Positions 38,701 through 49,068 of a stretch of DNA of 64,000 nt are shown in pieces. This stretch comes from Psoroptes ovis (lineage: Eukaryota; Arthropoda; Arachnida; Sarcoptiformes; Psoroptidae). Both the position numbers and the translations under genes were made by a program. Below the pieces are notes generated by a model. That model did not search any database and had not been told where the DNA came from. It saw only the letters and a list, made by a program, of their open reading frames with translations. Positions within the stretch are counted from its first letter, which is position 1. Each line of letters opens with the position of its first letter. The stretch spans positions 885,553 to 949,552 of the forward strand of contig PQWQ01000021.1 of assembly GCA_002943765.1 (NCBI GenBank), read 5' to 3'.

Positions 38701-40174
38701 AAGACTAAATCACCGATTTGTAGCTTATTTGCAAAATGTTTACGATCAACGTAGTTCAGGTGGACCTTGCGATGTTCGTTCAGTATGAATATTGCACCTG
38801 GATGCTTGTTTGGGCCATTTAATATCAGTTGCTGAAGATATTTTCGATTGAATTGCGTTACCGTAACCGGATAGGTCATATTCATAGCGATTTTCTGCGG
38901 TATTCCGACCTCATCGATGGCCAAATTTGGATCAGGCGAAATGACGGTACGTGCCGAGTAGTTGACCCGTTTTCCGCTCAAATTTGCTCGAAATCTTCCT
39001 TCTTTACCTTTCAGCCGCTGCGCAATACCTTGACCACTGGCCACTGAATTATGTTGCGGTGGTAGATTGCGGACATCCGAGTTGATATAGACTGATACAA
39101 GGACCTGGAGGAAATCCCATGCATCAATCATTTTGATGAATACACTACCATCTTGCATACGTTTCTTCAAGGCCTCATTGGCTATAAGTATTTCATTCAA
39201 TTTCATTGTTAGTTCATCTTCGACCGATCTCAGACCAGTATTATTATGAGCCGAAGGCCTTATAATACAAGGTGGAACGGGCAGATGGGTACAAATCATA
39301 TCCATTGGTGAATTGTCGAGCAAAAACAGCAGGAGATAATCGGATTTCGGGATTTTTTCGAACAATTTCAACACGTTGTAAGGAGTGAGGAATTCGTACG
39401 AATTCCCAAGGTAATTTTCAATTTCTTCCAGCTGATTGTTTGATTTGTTCGGTTTCGACATTGAATCTGTGGATGTATACTTGAATAGGGAACTTAATAG
39501 CTCCGTATCTTTAGCCCGTATCAAATGAAATATTTTCATAAATGGAAATTTCTTAATTTGCCCGTTTTCAAAGCGGCAATATTGACATGTCTTCAGTTTT
39601 TTACATGCGGCCACAATCTTTTTGTGTAGAGCTTTTTTAGCCAGCGGATTCATATCTTCATTGATTTGTTGCTGATAACGGACCCGATGTTCTTTGGGTA
39701 ACAATAAGCGGCCACACCGCTTACAAATACATTGAAGTATCTGTACGGTGTAATTAAAGTACCCGATATGATATACAGGGTATGATAGTTCCAAGCAACC
39801 AAAATGGCCAACACACGTGGTCGAATCCCGGTTACACGTTTCACAGCGGAGGTTTTTGGCTCCGACACCTTCAGGGGGAAATTGAATTAGATCAAATTGG
39901 TTTAAATCAATCAGGTCAAAGACTCACCCAAACGTCGATCCAACAGCCCAAACCTCGAAGGATTATTGGTCATACCATCGTATAGAAAGGTATTCGCTAC
40001 TTTGACCACTGAATGTCGCTGGATTTCATCCGATGAAAGAATGCGGAAATTCATAAATCGAATCCCGTTCAATATGTATTCATCATCTTCGAAATAACTA
40101 TGTTTCAATTTATGAGCCTCAGCCGATTGTTGATGATGTTGGCCAATGTTGGCCGATAGCAGATTCAGGGCCAT
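35762..40174 (-). CDS. POLR3A: RNA polymerase III largest subunit RPC1
   Basis: Catalytic largest subunit of Pol III, which makes tRNA, 5S and other small RNAs in the nucleus. Exons on the minus strand: 40174-39928, 39868-38141, 38059-36069, 36004-35762; phases agree and total 4209 bases, about 1402 residues, close to the family length of about 1390. Seen: N-terminal zinc site CETCNRDSTTCVGHFGC, second zinc site CKRCG...CQYC, the Mg-binding NADFDGDEMN around residue 518, RFRANLSGKRVNYSARTVIS, bridge-helix/trigger-loop segment GFVANSFYSGLDPFEFFFHA around residue 850, and [20 protein letters not shown]. It lacks a Pol II CTD and ends soon after GASECIIVGAPTKMGTG, as RPC1 does. The start at 40174 is the first Met of the frame and gives an N-terminus of normal size. 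Introns are 59-81 bases. Confidence 0.96.
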
Positions 40175-40609
40175 CGTTCTTGGGCACCAAAAATGACCGA
40201 ATGGACCGCAAATGGACGCTACAAGACAGTGATTACTGGTCGAATCGATGCAGAATCGTCAAATCTTCAAAGGTATCGACCTTTGAAAAGGTTAAAGGTG
40301 AGAAATCTTGAAAAATTGCTGAAAAATTGATGAAATTGTTTCGAAAATTGCTTCGAAAATTGCTTCGACAATCGAATTGTTTACAAATATTGAGTCACGT
40401 GTGTACTGTTGTATATGAACGGTCCACACTCAAAAACATTGAAAACCACGTTTTTTTTTTCTCTGTGTATTTTCAAAAACTCATGGTGTTTGATTGATGA
40501 TCAAATCTTGGCCATTTCTAATTTCGAAGACATCAAGACTAATCCATTTCGAATCAATCAATTTTAATCCAGTTTTAACCCTTTCAAACCATTATTTTAA
40601 CCTTTAAAC
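40175..40609. promoter_or_regulatory. shared divergent promoter region of POLR3A and fibrillarin
   Basis: 435 bases between the two start codons. It contains a palindromic E-box CACGTG at 40396-40401 and, just after it, a variant of the dispersed motif (GTTGTATATGAACGGTCC). Repeated ATTGCTTCGAAAATTG words lie at 40335-40370. No convincing TATA box was seen. Confidence 0.6.
40396..40401. promoter_or_regulatory. E-box CACGTG
   Basis: Perfect CACGTG within GAGTCACGTGTG between two growth genes. Known as the Myc/Max class of site; use here is inferred only. Confidence 0.4.
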
Positions 40610-41838
40610 ATGGGTAAGTCCCTTGAATTCACCCCTGACTGACAATCATTTTATGACATTTTCCATTTCTTAAAGGTTTCGGTGGCGGTAGAGGCGGTGG
40701 TGGCGGAGGTTTCCGCGGTGGAAGAGGTGGTGGCCGTGGAGGCTTCGGCGGCGGCCGCGGTGGTGGTAAATTTGGTGGCGGTGGTGGTACACCTAATGGA
40801 AACAAGTTCGGGTTAGTCCTCATAGGTGATTTTCGATTTTTGATTTTCTAATGTTTTGATTTTCACAGAGGTGGCGGTGGCCGTGGCGGAGGTAAATTCG
40901 GTGATCGTGGTGGTGGCGGCCGCAGTGGCTTCGGCAAAAGCCCTGGTCGTGGAGGCGGCGGTGGCCGCGGTGGTTTTGGCGGACGAGGTGGTGGCCGTGG
41001 TGGTGGTGGTCGCGGTGGCGGCCGTGGAGGTGGTGGCGGTATGAAAGGTGGAAAAAAAGTCATCGTCGAACCTCATCAACGATTGGAGGGTGTTTTCGTT
41101 GCCCGAGGTAAAGAAGATGCTTTGGTCACCCGTAACTTGGTGCCAGGTGAATCGGTTTATGGTGAAAAACGTATATCGGTCGACGTAGAAAATGGCCAAA
41201 AAATCGAATATCGTGTATGGAATCCATTCCGTTCGAAATTAGGTGCATCCATATTGGGCGGTGTCGAAGATATCCATATTAAACCAGGATCCAAAGTCCT
41301 TTATCTGGGTGCAGCATCAGGCACTACCGTTTCACATGTATCCGATATCGTCGGTCCTGAAGGTCGTGTTTATGCTGTCGAATTTTCACATCGTTCAGGT
41401 CGTGACCTGTTGACCGTAGCCCAAAAACGTTCGAATATTGTTCCGATAATCGAAGATGCACGACATCCACATAAATATCGAATGCTGGTATCGATGGTCG
41501 ATACTATATTTGCGGATGTTGCTCAACCTGATCAAGCACGTATCGTCTTATTGAATGCTCAATATTTCCTCAAAATCGGTGGACATGTGGTCGTATCGAT
41601 CAAAGCAAATTGTATTGATTCAACAGCACCAGCTGAAGCTGTGTTCGCTCAAGAAGTGAAAAAGCTACAACAAGAACGAGTGAAACCGCTGGAACAAGTA
41701 ACCCTCGAGCCATATGAACGTGATCATGCTGTGGTTGTCGGTGCATATCGGTAAGTCCCGATAACCCTTTCATTAACCTTTCGACTAATTCTTTGACCCT
41801 TGACCCTTCCACACAGTGTTGATGCAATGAAGAGTTAA
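40610..41838 (+). CDS. FBL: fibrillarin, box C/D snoRNP 2'-O-methyltransferase
   Basis: Nucleolar methyltransferase of C/D snoRNPs that methylates rRNA ribose 2'-OH groups and also histone H2A Gln. Exons: 40610-40613 (only ATG G), 40676-40811, 40869-41750, 41817-41838; total 1044 bases, 347 residues. The N-terminal 115 residues or so are a Gly/Arg-rich GAR domain (FGGGRGGGGGGFRGGRGGG and onwards). The methyltransferase domain follows: ISVDVENGQKIEYRVWNPFR, SAM-binding VLYLGAASGTTVSHVSDIVG, YAVEFSHRSGRDL, ARHPHKYRMLVSMVDTIFAD and VVSIKANCID. Ends AYRVDAMKS. The micro-exon holding just the start codon, and the two tiny introns within and after the GAR coding sequence, are well supported by phase. 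Head to head with POLR3A, tail to tail with SIRT6. Confidence 0.96.
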
Positions 41839-42014
41839 ATCTTGAACCTTCTCGTGAAGCCACCATTCATCGATCCATATTTCACCATTAACCTTCAAGC
41901 CATTAATCCCTTGAACACATATTAACCTCTGAATTACATTCGACCATATTCAACATTCATTTGGCCTCAGGGCAATTTTGATCATCGATTTTGATTCATT
42001 TCAGAAATTTTTTT

Positions 42015-42020
42015 TTTATT
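42015..42020 (-). terminator. probable SIRT6 poly(A) signal
   Basis: AATAAA on the minus strand about 92 bases beyond the stop codon at 42111. Confidence 0.5.
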
Positions 42021-42025
42021 TTTAC

Positions 42026-42031
42026 AATAAA
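42026..42031 (+). terminator. probable fibrillarin poly(A) signal
   Basis: AATAAA about 190 bases after the stop. The minus-strand AATAAA for SIRT6 (TTTATT at 42015-42020) lies next to it, so the two transcripts probably overlap. Confidence 0.55.
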
Positions 42032-42110
42032 CACATGTTTCAATTCAATACAATCGATTCTGTGGTCCCATTGATATGGTAATGGCACTAAATACGATAC
42101 AATCGATACG

Positions 42111-43120
42111 TTAATCTCGTTTCCACGGTGTCAAATCATGATGTTTGGTCGGATCCATCGCTGGATCATAACTGGTGACGGTCAGTTGAAGATTTTCAGC
42201 TAATAAGGTCATAACCTTATCAATGTAATGATGTATGACCATATCGGCATGATGGTCAAATTTGGTTCGTTGCAGATTGACGATGACCAGGTGTTTGGAT
42301 CGATTTTCAAGCTGGGTCTCTTGATCAGCGTCCAACACTTGAAGCGGTAACGAATTGGCCGGCTGCATTTGTAGCGATGTCCCCAGACATATGGCCAGAT
42401 CACATTGCTTTGCATGCCATTCGGCCATTTCAAATTCATCTTCGGGTAGCTCTTGTTCCCAATCTAGAATTGTGTCCCGTAATTGACCAGTGGTACAATC
42501 GAGACATTGGTCACCAGTCACTTTACAACCCATGGTTGGACTTGGACGATTACGTATGAAGCAATGGCCGCAATGATCGCACTTATCAACGAAATAATTC
42601 CCATGGAGTTCGGACAAATATTGACGATCCAGATTTGCTTTCACAAATAATCCATCAATATTTTGGCTTACAATATGTTTGACCAGACCTTTGCGGGTCA
42701 TCGCAATCAGCGCCATATGCGCAAATGTTGGTTGACACTGGTCAAATGATTTCATTCGAGATTCATCAGGTTTTTGGCCACGTTTTTCGAGGGTCCATAT
42801 GCCGTTCGGTCCTCTGAAAAATCATTGAAAAATTGAAATCATTGGTCCAACAACCCCAAAGGTACAAACCTAAAATCAGGTATCCCAGCTGCTGTACTGA
42901 TACCGGCACCACAATACACGACGCAATGCTGCGATTTGCGTATCCAATCGGCCAAAGTGTTGACAGATTTCAGCACTTTACGGTCACTGTCGAAGAACTG
43001 TGAAGGGGGCAAAGGTCAAGTTACTTCAAATTCAAAAGCCCAAACCCCACTAACCTCTTTGGTTCCACAAATTCCTTTATGTTTATACTCTGATAGGCCA
43101 CTAGCGTAGTTGGCAGACAT
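42111..43120 (-). CDS. SIRT6: SIRT6-type NAD-dependent deacylase
   Basis: Nuclear class IV sirtuin; the family removes acetyl groups from histone H3 and acts in DNA repair, telomere and metabolic gene control. Exons on the minus strand: 43120-43055, 42997-42870, 42813-42111; 897 bases, 298 residues. The first 12 residues, MSANYASGLSEY, match the conserved SIRT6 N-terminus. Then GAGISTAAGIPDFRGPNGIW (NAD-binding), SQNIDGLF, catalytic His in ELHGNYF, four zinc Cys (CDHC...CLDC region), LRDTILDWEQELPEDEFE, LGTSLQMQPANSLPL and VNLQRTKFDHHADMVIH. DTILDWE and the MSxNYAxGL start place it with SIRT6 rather than SIRT7. The tail after the catalytic domain is short compared with the human protein (355 aa), so the disordered C-terminus is largely absent. 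Confidence 0.94.
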
Positions 43121-43429
43121 CACAGGTCGTAGATTTACTTGCTTGGCTCGTCTAGACCTTGATTAAGCTCGATTAAAGCTTGATTTTGGGTCGGAAATTT
43201 CCTCGAAATTCTCTTAAGTTCCCAGGAATTTCTTCAAATTTTCAAATTCGATTTCGAATTTTTCATTTTAAAAAATGTAAACAAACAGACGAAAAAAAAT
43301 TTGGGCAAAAATTAATTTTCCAGCCAACAGATGGCGCTGGTTTCGGATTTTTTTTCAAATTCAAAGCTTTCAAAAACCTTTGAGAAAATTCGAAATCAAC
43401 GAAATTTTTTTTTTCAAAAATTTTAACCA
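43121..43429. other. upstream region of SIRT6
   Basis: About 310 bases containing the presumed SIRT6 5' UTR and promoter. CTTGGCTCG, GCTTGATTTTGG and a GGAAATTTCC-like run (43190-43230) are seen; no TATA box or further gene recognised. Confidence 0.5.
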
Positions 43430-43580
43430 TTAAACTTTTAAAACTTGAGCGGTGAGCCATCATAAGATGTAATGCAGCAACTCGATAGGCGCTCCTCAGT
43501 CACCATTTTACATGAGTGTGCAGAAATTGTCGAGCTGCTGGCTTGCTTGCGCTGTAAATGCCTCAAGTTCTAAGGGTTAA
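43430..43580. mobile_element. TTAA-bounded miniature element, copy 1
   Basis: Flanked by TTAA on both sides. Left end TTAAACTTTTAAAACTTGAG, right end CTCAAGTTCTAAGGGTTAA, imperfect inverted repeats. The 151-base body matches the copy at 46570 closely (ATAAGATGTAATGCAGCAAC, GTGCAGAAATTGTCGAGCTG). TTAA targets and CCCTT ends point to piggyBac-type transposition. Confidence 0.8.
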
Positions 43581-43905
43581 ACTCTTGTCATGACCATTGA
43601 TCATCAATTTTTCTTCAAATTTCTATTTCTTTGATTTTCTTCCATTTCTTACATTTGTCAGTTTACCAAATCAAACCAACCAATCAAAGCACACATGCAC
43701 ATATTTGACAAGTGATGTGTCGATCACATGTACCATCAATGCAAAAAAAAAACACCATTTCAATAATTTGAAATCTTGTTCAACTTAAATTTTCAAATTT
43801 GAATTTATCAAAATTTTCGATTTCGAATTCAACCGAATTCAATTCAACACGTTCAACATCTTTGAAATGATGAATGTAAGTACCGATTTTGAATAATTAA
43901 ATGTA

Positions 43906-43987
43906 ATTTGATTGTCCGAAAAGTTTTAGCCGGTTTTATATTTGGACAATCATTGGAAAATCGGCAAAAACTTTTCGGACAGCCTAA
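43906..43987. mobile_element. mariner-like hairpin MITE, B type
   Basis: ATTTGATTGTCCGAAAAGTT at the left, AACTTTTCGGACAGCCTAAA at the right; first of the 18-copy cluster. Confidence 0.85.
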
Positions 43988-44086
43988 ATATGTAAGACAC
44001 ACACACACACAGCCAGTCAAATATATGTGTGCAATAAATGTGTATCAGCAATTAATAAGTTTAAGCACATAAGGACTCTAATAATA

Positions 44087-44167
44087 TTGGGTTGTCCCAT
44101 AAGTTGTTGCCGTTTTTTAGATTTTTTTTTCATTCGAAAAACGGCAAGAACTTGTGGGACAACCTAA
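44087..44167. mobile_element. mariner-like hairpin MITE, A type
   Basis: TTGGGTTGTCCCATAAGTTG and GAACTTGTGGGACAACCTAA, TA on both sides. Confidence 0.9.
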
Positions 44168-44425
44168 TAATTTCAATTTCTATTTCTTTCGAAAGGGCCC
44201 ATTCATATATTTTATGACTTTACATTTGTATTTGTCATTAATTAATTGGTGGTAATAAATTTTTTTTTGCTTAATTAATCGTTCACATATACCATAACAA
44301 AACCAACAATCTAAGAAAACATTCTTAGAAATTACACATCTGTAATTATGCTTGGTGAGCATAATTTTCTTCCAGAAAATCAAAATAATGAATTAATTTG
44401 AAACCCTTTGAGAACCAAATCGAAA

Positions 44426-44501
44426 AGGTTGTCCCATAAGTTCTTGCCGTTTTTTAGATTTTTTTCTCATTCTAAAAACGACAATAACTTATGGGACAAC
44501 C
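44426..44501. mobile_element. mariner-like hairpin MITE, A type, with 9-base direct repeats
   Basis: AGGTTGTCCCATAAGTTC to AACTTATGGGACAACC. Flanked by AAATCGAAA at 44417-44425 and again at 44502-44510, instead of the usual TA. Confidence 0.88.
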
Positions 44502-44655
44502 AAATCGAAAGGGTTGAAGCCTTTTGAAAAATGAATGAATCATTGATTCATGAATTAATTTAAATTTTAATCAGCGTTTTTTTTTCGGTACTAACAAATT
44601 TCGTCCAAGAACCTTAAATATGTTTGAATTATTAATTGAGCAATATTTAAATGTA

Positions 44656-44735
44656 TTGGGTTGTCCGAAAAGTTTTTGCCGATTTCATCGTAGACAATCA
44701 TGGGAAAATCAGCAAAAACTTTCCGGACAACCTAA
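44656..44735. mobile_element. mariner-like hairpin MITE, B type
   Basis: TTGGGTTGTCCGAAAAGTTT and AAACTTTCCGGACAACCTAA; core ATCGTAGACAATCATGGG. Confidence 0.9.
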
Positions 44736-45050
44736 TAAAGTAATTATAAGAAAATTTTCTTGAAACAAAAAAAATTAAGAAAAATCTTAATTGTTTTCCT
44801 TTAATTCTTCGTTAATTTATTTCCTTTTAAAAAATTGAAAAATTTCTTTTTGTCTAATTCTTTAAGAAATTCAATTGAATTCCAATTGAATTCAATGAAA
44901 TCCTTTGTTATATTTCAAATTAGTCGAATTCAAATTAGTGATTCATGAATAATTCAATGAAATGTGCTTAATTCCGATGCTTAATTTGCTTATTCATTGA
45001 TTTGCTTCATTCAATGAATGCCTTAATATTTGCTTATTATTCAATAATTA

Positions 45051-45131
45051 TTAGGTTGTCCCATAAGTTGTTGCCGTTTTTTAATTTTTTTTTCATTTGA
45101 AAAAACGGCAAGAACTTATGGGACAACCTAA
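45051..45131. mobile_element. mariner-like hairpin MITE, A type
   Basis: TTAGGTTGTCCCATAAGTTG and GAACTTATGGGACAACCTAA, TA on both sides. Confidence 0.92.
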
Positions 45132-45340
45132 TATATTAAGACTAAGAATAAAATAATTTTTTCTTAACAAATTAATCAATGATTTATTCTCATTATGAAT
45201 GGCCATTTGCTCTAATGAATACATTCAGCATTTTTTTTGCACTTTTTCTCTTTATTCCTCATTCTTTATTAAGATAATAATTAATAATAAATAATTAATT
45301 ATTCAGCTAAATTAATTAGCCAAAATTATATGCAATTATA

Positions 45341-45420
45341 TTAGGTTGTCCGAAAAGTTTCTGCCAATTATATCGTAGGAGATCATGAGAAAATCGGCCA
45401 GAACTTATCGGACAACCTAA
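45341..45420. mobile_element. mariner-like hairpin MITE, B type
   Basis: TTAGGTTGTCCGAAAAGTTT and GAACTTATCGGACAACCTAA; core AATTATATCGTAGGAG. Confidence 0.9.
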
Positions 45421-46000
45421 TAGGAAAAAATTTGACCTAATTTTCAGTGACAATCGTCAGCGAATATTGGGTCCATCCATCCATACTGGGGTCCTAATTC
45501 GATAGCCAATCGTGGCCTTGTTCGATGTCCAATCGATGCTTACCCTTACCCTTGAATCCTTACCCTATTCTGGGCCCGATTCGAGACCCAATAGGGGGCC
45601 TAATTCAATGTCCAATTGGGTCCATCCAAGAAAATAATTCATATTTATTCAATTATCGTCATCATTTTGGTATTCTTGGCTGTTTGATATTCTTAAATAT
45701 TCTTGGAATCTCATAAGAATATATTCATTCATCCATCAATCGTTTCAATGGTCCATCCATTGTCTAAGTAATATTATTGATAATAAAGCTACAAACCAGA
45801 ATAACAAAGAAAGAAAATAAATATTTAAACAATGAAATGATGCACTGAGAAATGATGATGACAATGATGATTGAATGATGGAATAATGTTTGTTGATCAT
45901 GATTTGAATAATGATACATATTTTCATATAGTAATATAATACTTCAATAATGCTAATAATATTTATGATATTAATATTAATCTTAATATTAATATTATAT

Positions 46001-46080
46001 TTGGGTTGTCCGAAAAGTTTTTGTCGATTAACTATATTGAAAAACATGAAAATTGGCGAAAAAACTTTTCGGACAATCAA
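46001..46080. mobile_element. mariner-like hairpin MITE, B type
   Basis: TTGGGTTGTCCGAAAAGTTT and AAACTTTTCGGACAATCAAA-like right end before TA. Confidence 0.87.
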
Positions 46081-46247
46081 ATATATTGCTTATTGAATAT
46101 TGAATATCCAACTGGAATATCTTATTTGAAAGTTTCAAATCAAATATGAGAAAACAAAAAAAAAAGATTGATTCACATACATATTAAGATTTTTTTTTTG
46201 TTGAAAGATTTGTACAGAATATAAATGATACAAGAACCATTATTTTT

Positions 46248-46329
46248 CATGGTTGTCCGAAAAGTTGTTACCGAATTATTGATTGCTAATATCATTGATT
46301 CAACAGTCAATACTTTTTGGACGACCCCC
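46248..46329. mobile_element. diverged relative of the hairpin MITE
   Basis: ATGGTTGTCCGAAAAGTTG at the left, ATACTTTTTGGACGACCC at the right, core unrelated. Confidence 0.65.
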
Positions 46330-46569
46330 AGATTTACTATATCAATAAACAGAAATTTTGAACGAATCACAAAACTCAAAATAATATTCGAATGCTTATT
46401 CGAATATTTGAATAGAAATATATGTGAAGAATTTTGATAATTCACATTCTTCAATTTTATTTGATCTGATTATTTTGTGAACTTTGAAATTCTGTGAATT
46501 CTGTGAATTTTTTTTTTTTTTTTTTTGAATTCACCAACAGAAATAAATTGATTGTGCATAAATATTTGA

Positions 46570-46729
46570 TTAACCCTTTAAAACTCGAGCGGTGATCATC
46601 ACTCACCATAAGATGTAATGCAACAACTCGATAGGCGCCTCTCAGTCACCATTATTTTACATGAATGTGCAGAAATTGTCGAGCTGTTGGCTTGCTTGCG
46701 CTGTAAATGCTTCGAGTTCTAAGGGTTAA
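46570..46729. mobile_element. TTAA-bounded miniature element, copy 2
   Basis: TTAACCCTTTAAAACTCGAG at the left and CTTCGAGTTCTAAGGGTTAA at the right, so both ends read TTAACCCTT inward. 160 bases. Better preserved than the 43430 copy, with 9 extra bases near the left end. Internal CAACAACTCGA and TCGAGCTGTTG form a second inverted repeat. Confidence 0.85.
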
Positions 46730-46892
46730 TATTTGAATATTTTATTCAAAGAATTTCACTTCTAAAATCCAAGAATTATACATGAAGAATTACACATTTA
46801 GAGAATTGCGAAATTCTTGGAATTTGAAAATTCAAAAAAAAAAACATTTTTTTGATAATATATTTTCAAATATTAAATCTACATACATAATA

Positions 46893-46972
46893 TTAGGTTG
46901 TCCGATAAGTTCTTGCCAATTTTCTCATGATTTTCTACGATATAATCGGCAAGAACTTATGGGACAACCTAA
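46893..46972. mobile_element. mariner-like hairpin MITE, B core, mixed tips
   Basis: Left TTAGGTTGTCCGATAAGTTC, right GAACTTATGGGACAACCTAA; core TTTTCTACGATATAATCGGC. Each end carries a different tip class. Confidence 0.9.
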
Positions 46973-47180
46973 TACATTACATACATAATGCATATCGATG
47001 ATTCTGATGTATCGATTCTTGTATCATCCAAAATCTTGTATTCTCAAAATTGAATTGTATTTATTTATTTATTTATTCGATATTAATTCCAATAATTCTT
47101 GAATTCTGAAATATTTGAAATATTTATACATGTGTGTGTGTGGTATATTGATATGTTCATTCATATAAATCTACATATAT

Positions 47181-47262
47181 TTAGGTTGTCCGAAAAGTTC
47201 TGGCCGATTTTCATGTGGCGACTCTATTGTGATTAAGCGGAATGAACTTTTCGGACAGCCTA
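47181..47262. mobile_element. mariner-like hairpin MITE, C type
   Basis: TTAGGTTGTCCGAAAAGTTC at the left, TGATTAAGCGGAATGAAC then TTTTCGGACAGCCTAA at the right. Confidence 0.88.
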
Positions 47263-47515
47263 ATATTTGTATATCATTGATCCATATTCTTAAATGGAAA
47301 AGATTTATGATGTTTTATTCAATCCATGTATGTGGTGTTCGATGGTATTTCTTTGGTGTTCTATGTGTGATGTATTTTATGGTTTGGTGTTCATCATTAT
47401 TTGCCATAAATAAACGAACTATACCGTACAGCTATAGCCCCAGTCAATGGTTATAAACAAATTGAATGAATGAATGAATAATACATCTTCAATAAGATGT
47501 ATATACTGAGATATA

Positions 47516-47596
47516 TTAGGTTGTCCCATAAGTTTTCGCGGTTTTTTAAATTTTTTTTTTGATTTGAAAAACGGCAAGAACTTATAGGACAACCCA
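47516..47596. mobile_element. mariner-like hairpin MITE, A type
   Basis: TTAGGTTGTCCCATAAGTTT and GAACTTATAGGACAACCCAA. Confidence 0.9.
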
Positions 47597-47728
47597 AAAT
47601 TTCTGAGATGTATTGCTGAAGAGTATATCTTGAATATATACGCGTATATATGTAAGAATGTGTCTATGAAATATATGTGATGAGATTATGCCATAGAATA
47701 TATAAAAATTGTGTTATTTGTTATCATA

Positions 47729-47809
47729 TTTAGTTGTCCGAAAAGTTCTTGACAGTATAATAGGCAGTAATGCTTGTAGAAAATAGCCCCAAAAATTTTC
47801 GGACAACCC
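47729..47809. mobile_element. diverged relative of the hairpin MITE
   Basis: TTTAGTTGTCCGAAAAGTTC and AAAATTTTCGGACAACCCG. It lies only 12 bases from the next element. Confidence 0.7.
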
Positions 47810-47820
47810 GTGAGAAACTA

Positions 47821-47912
47821 TTGGGTTGTCCGAAAAGTTCTGTCGCATTTGAATCATTATAAAATCAATGGAAAGCCTCGTTTAAAAAAAGGCCAAAACT
47901 TTTCGGACAACT
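47821..47912. mobile_element. diverged relative of the hairpin MITE
   Basis: TTGGGTTGTCCGAAAAGTTC at the left, AAACTTTTCGGACAACTTC at the right, unusual core. Confidence 0.7.
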
Positions 47913-48109
47913 TCGAAAAAAAAAATATATTTTCTTGATCTTATTATTCTTGGATCATTGAAGAAAGAAAAAATGAAGAAAACATTTAAGAAAATAAATA
48001 AATATTTATGTCTTAAGAAATATTCCTTCTTTATTTATTTATTTATTTATTTATTCATTCATTTATTCTTATAGAAATTATTATTTAAAGATATTTGAAG
48101 ACGTAAGAA

Positions 48110-48330
48110 AATTGTCTCTAATATAATAATATTCTCTCCTTAAGACTATCTCCAAGAATCTCCCAGAATATTTCCAAGAATCCAAAAGAATATTCTTTAA
48201 GAATCTCCAAGAATATTCTCAATGAGACTATCTCTATGAGAATATCTTTAAGAATATTTTCTCTCTCAGAATCTTCGAAGAATATCTCCAAAGATTCCAC
48301 AAGAATCTTGTGCTTACACTCTTTCCCTTA
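48110..48330. repeat. AGAATATTCT/TCTCCAAGAATAT repeat zone
   Basis: Variants of TCTCCAAGAATATTC, CTTTAAGAATATT and TCTATGAGAATATC follow each other without fixed period. AGAATATTCT is self-complementary. Weaker examples occur at 45650-45725, 47980-48030 and 49080-49420. Confidence 0.65.
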
Positions 48331-48594
48331 GAATATTTCAAATAGTAAATCAATGAAATTGAATTTCCTATGTGAGAACATGTATCCTCTATGAGCTTTA
48401 ATACTAATTCTATGAGAGAATACGAAATTCTTCAAATTCGAAATTCTTAATAACGAAGCATACACATATAGAGATAAGAATTTTTTCTCAAAAAAAATTC
48501 AAAATTTCTTTAATTTTCAAATTAGTATTCAAAGAATTAATTTTTTTGAAGAAAAAATTAATTTGTAATGATAAGCTTTAAAAATATATATATA

Positions 48595-48677
48595 TTAGGT
48601 TGTCCACAAAGTTTTGGCCGATTTCCAATGAACAACTCTCGATTGATTAAGCGGAATGAACTTTTCGGACAATCTAA
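48595..48677. mobile_element. mariner-like hairpin MITE, C type
   Basis: TTAGGTTGTCCACAAAGTTT at the left; CTCTCGATTGATTAAGCGG and GAACTTTTCGGACAATCTAA at the right. Confidence 0.87.
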
Positions 48678-48718
48678 TATTTGTATTAGTAATAATAATG
48701 ATGATGATGATGATAATA

Positions 48719-48799
48719 TTAGGTTGTCCCATAAGTTCTTGCTGTTTTTTTTAATTTTTTTCATTTGAAAAAACGGCAAGAACTTATGGGACAACCTAA
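48719..48799. mobile_element. mariner-like hairpin MITE, A type
   Basis: TTAGGTTGTCCCATAAGTTC and GAACTTATGGGACAACCTAA, TA on both sides; long near-perfect arms. It starts 42 bases after the C copy. Confidence 0.93.
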
Positions 48800-48980
48800 T
48801 ATTATCATCATTATTATTATTCATATGGTAATTATTAATTATCATTCAATTATTAATCTTACGAATTTATTTTAAGAAAAAAAAAATATGTACTTATTTA
48901 AATTAAATAGAATATTCTTTCGAATTTTTTTTTCAATTAATAATTGAGAACATAAGCCGCTGAAGAGAGAGAATCATATA

Positions 48981-49068
48981 TTAGCATTGTCCGAAAAGTT
49001 CTGGCCGCTTAATCAATCGAGAGTTGCTCATTGGGGATCGGTCAAAACTTTTCGGACAACAACCTAAT
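48981..49068. mobile_element. mariner-like hairpin MITE, C type, reversed
   Basis: TTAGCATTGTCCGAAAAGTT, then CCGCTTAATCAATCGAGAG (reverse of the C core), ending AACTTTTCGGACAACAACCT with an ACA duplication near the tip. Confidence 0.8.

Noticed and set aside
40050..40060. Copy of the ATTCATAAAT motif within POLR3A coding sequence
   Set aside because: Only a short core match in codons under protein constraint; treated as coincidence.
40629..41199. Minus-strand Pro-rich and Thr/Ala-rich frames
   Set aside because: They are antisense shadows of the fibrillarin Gly/Arg-rich domain.
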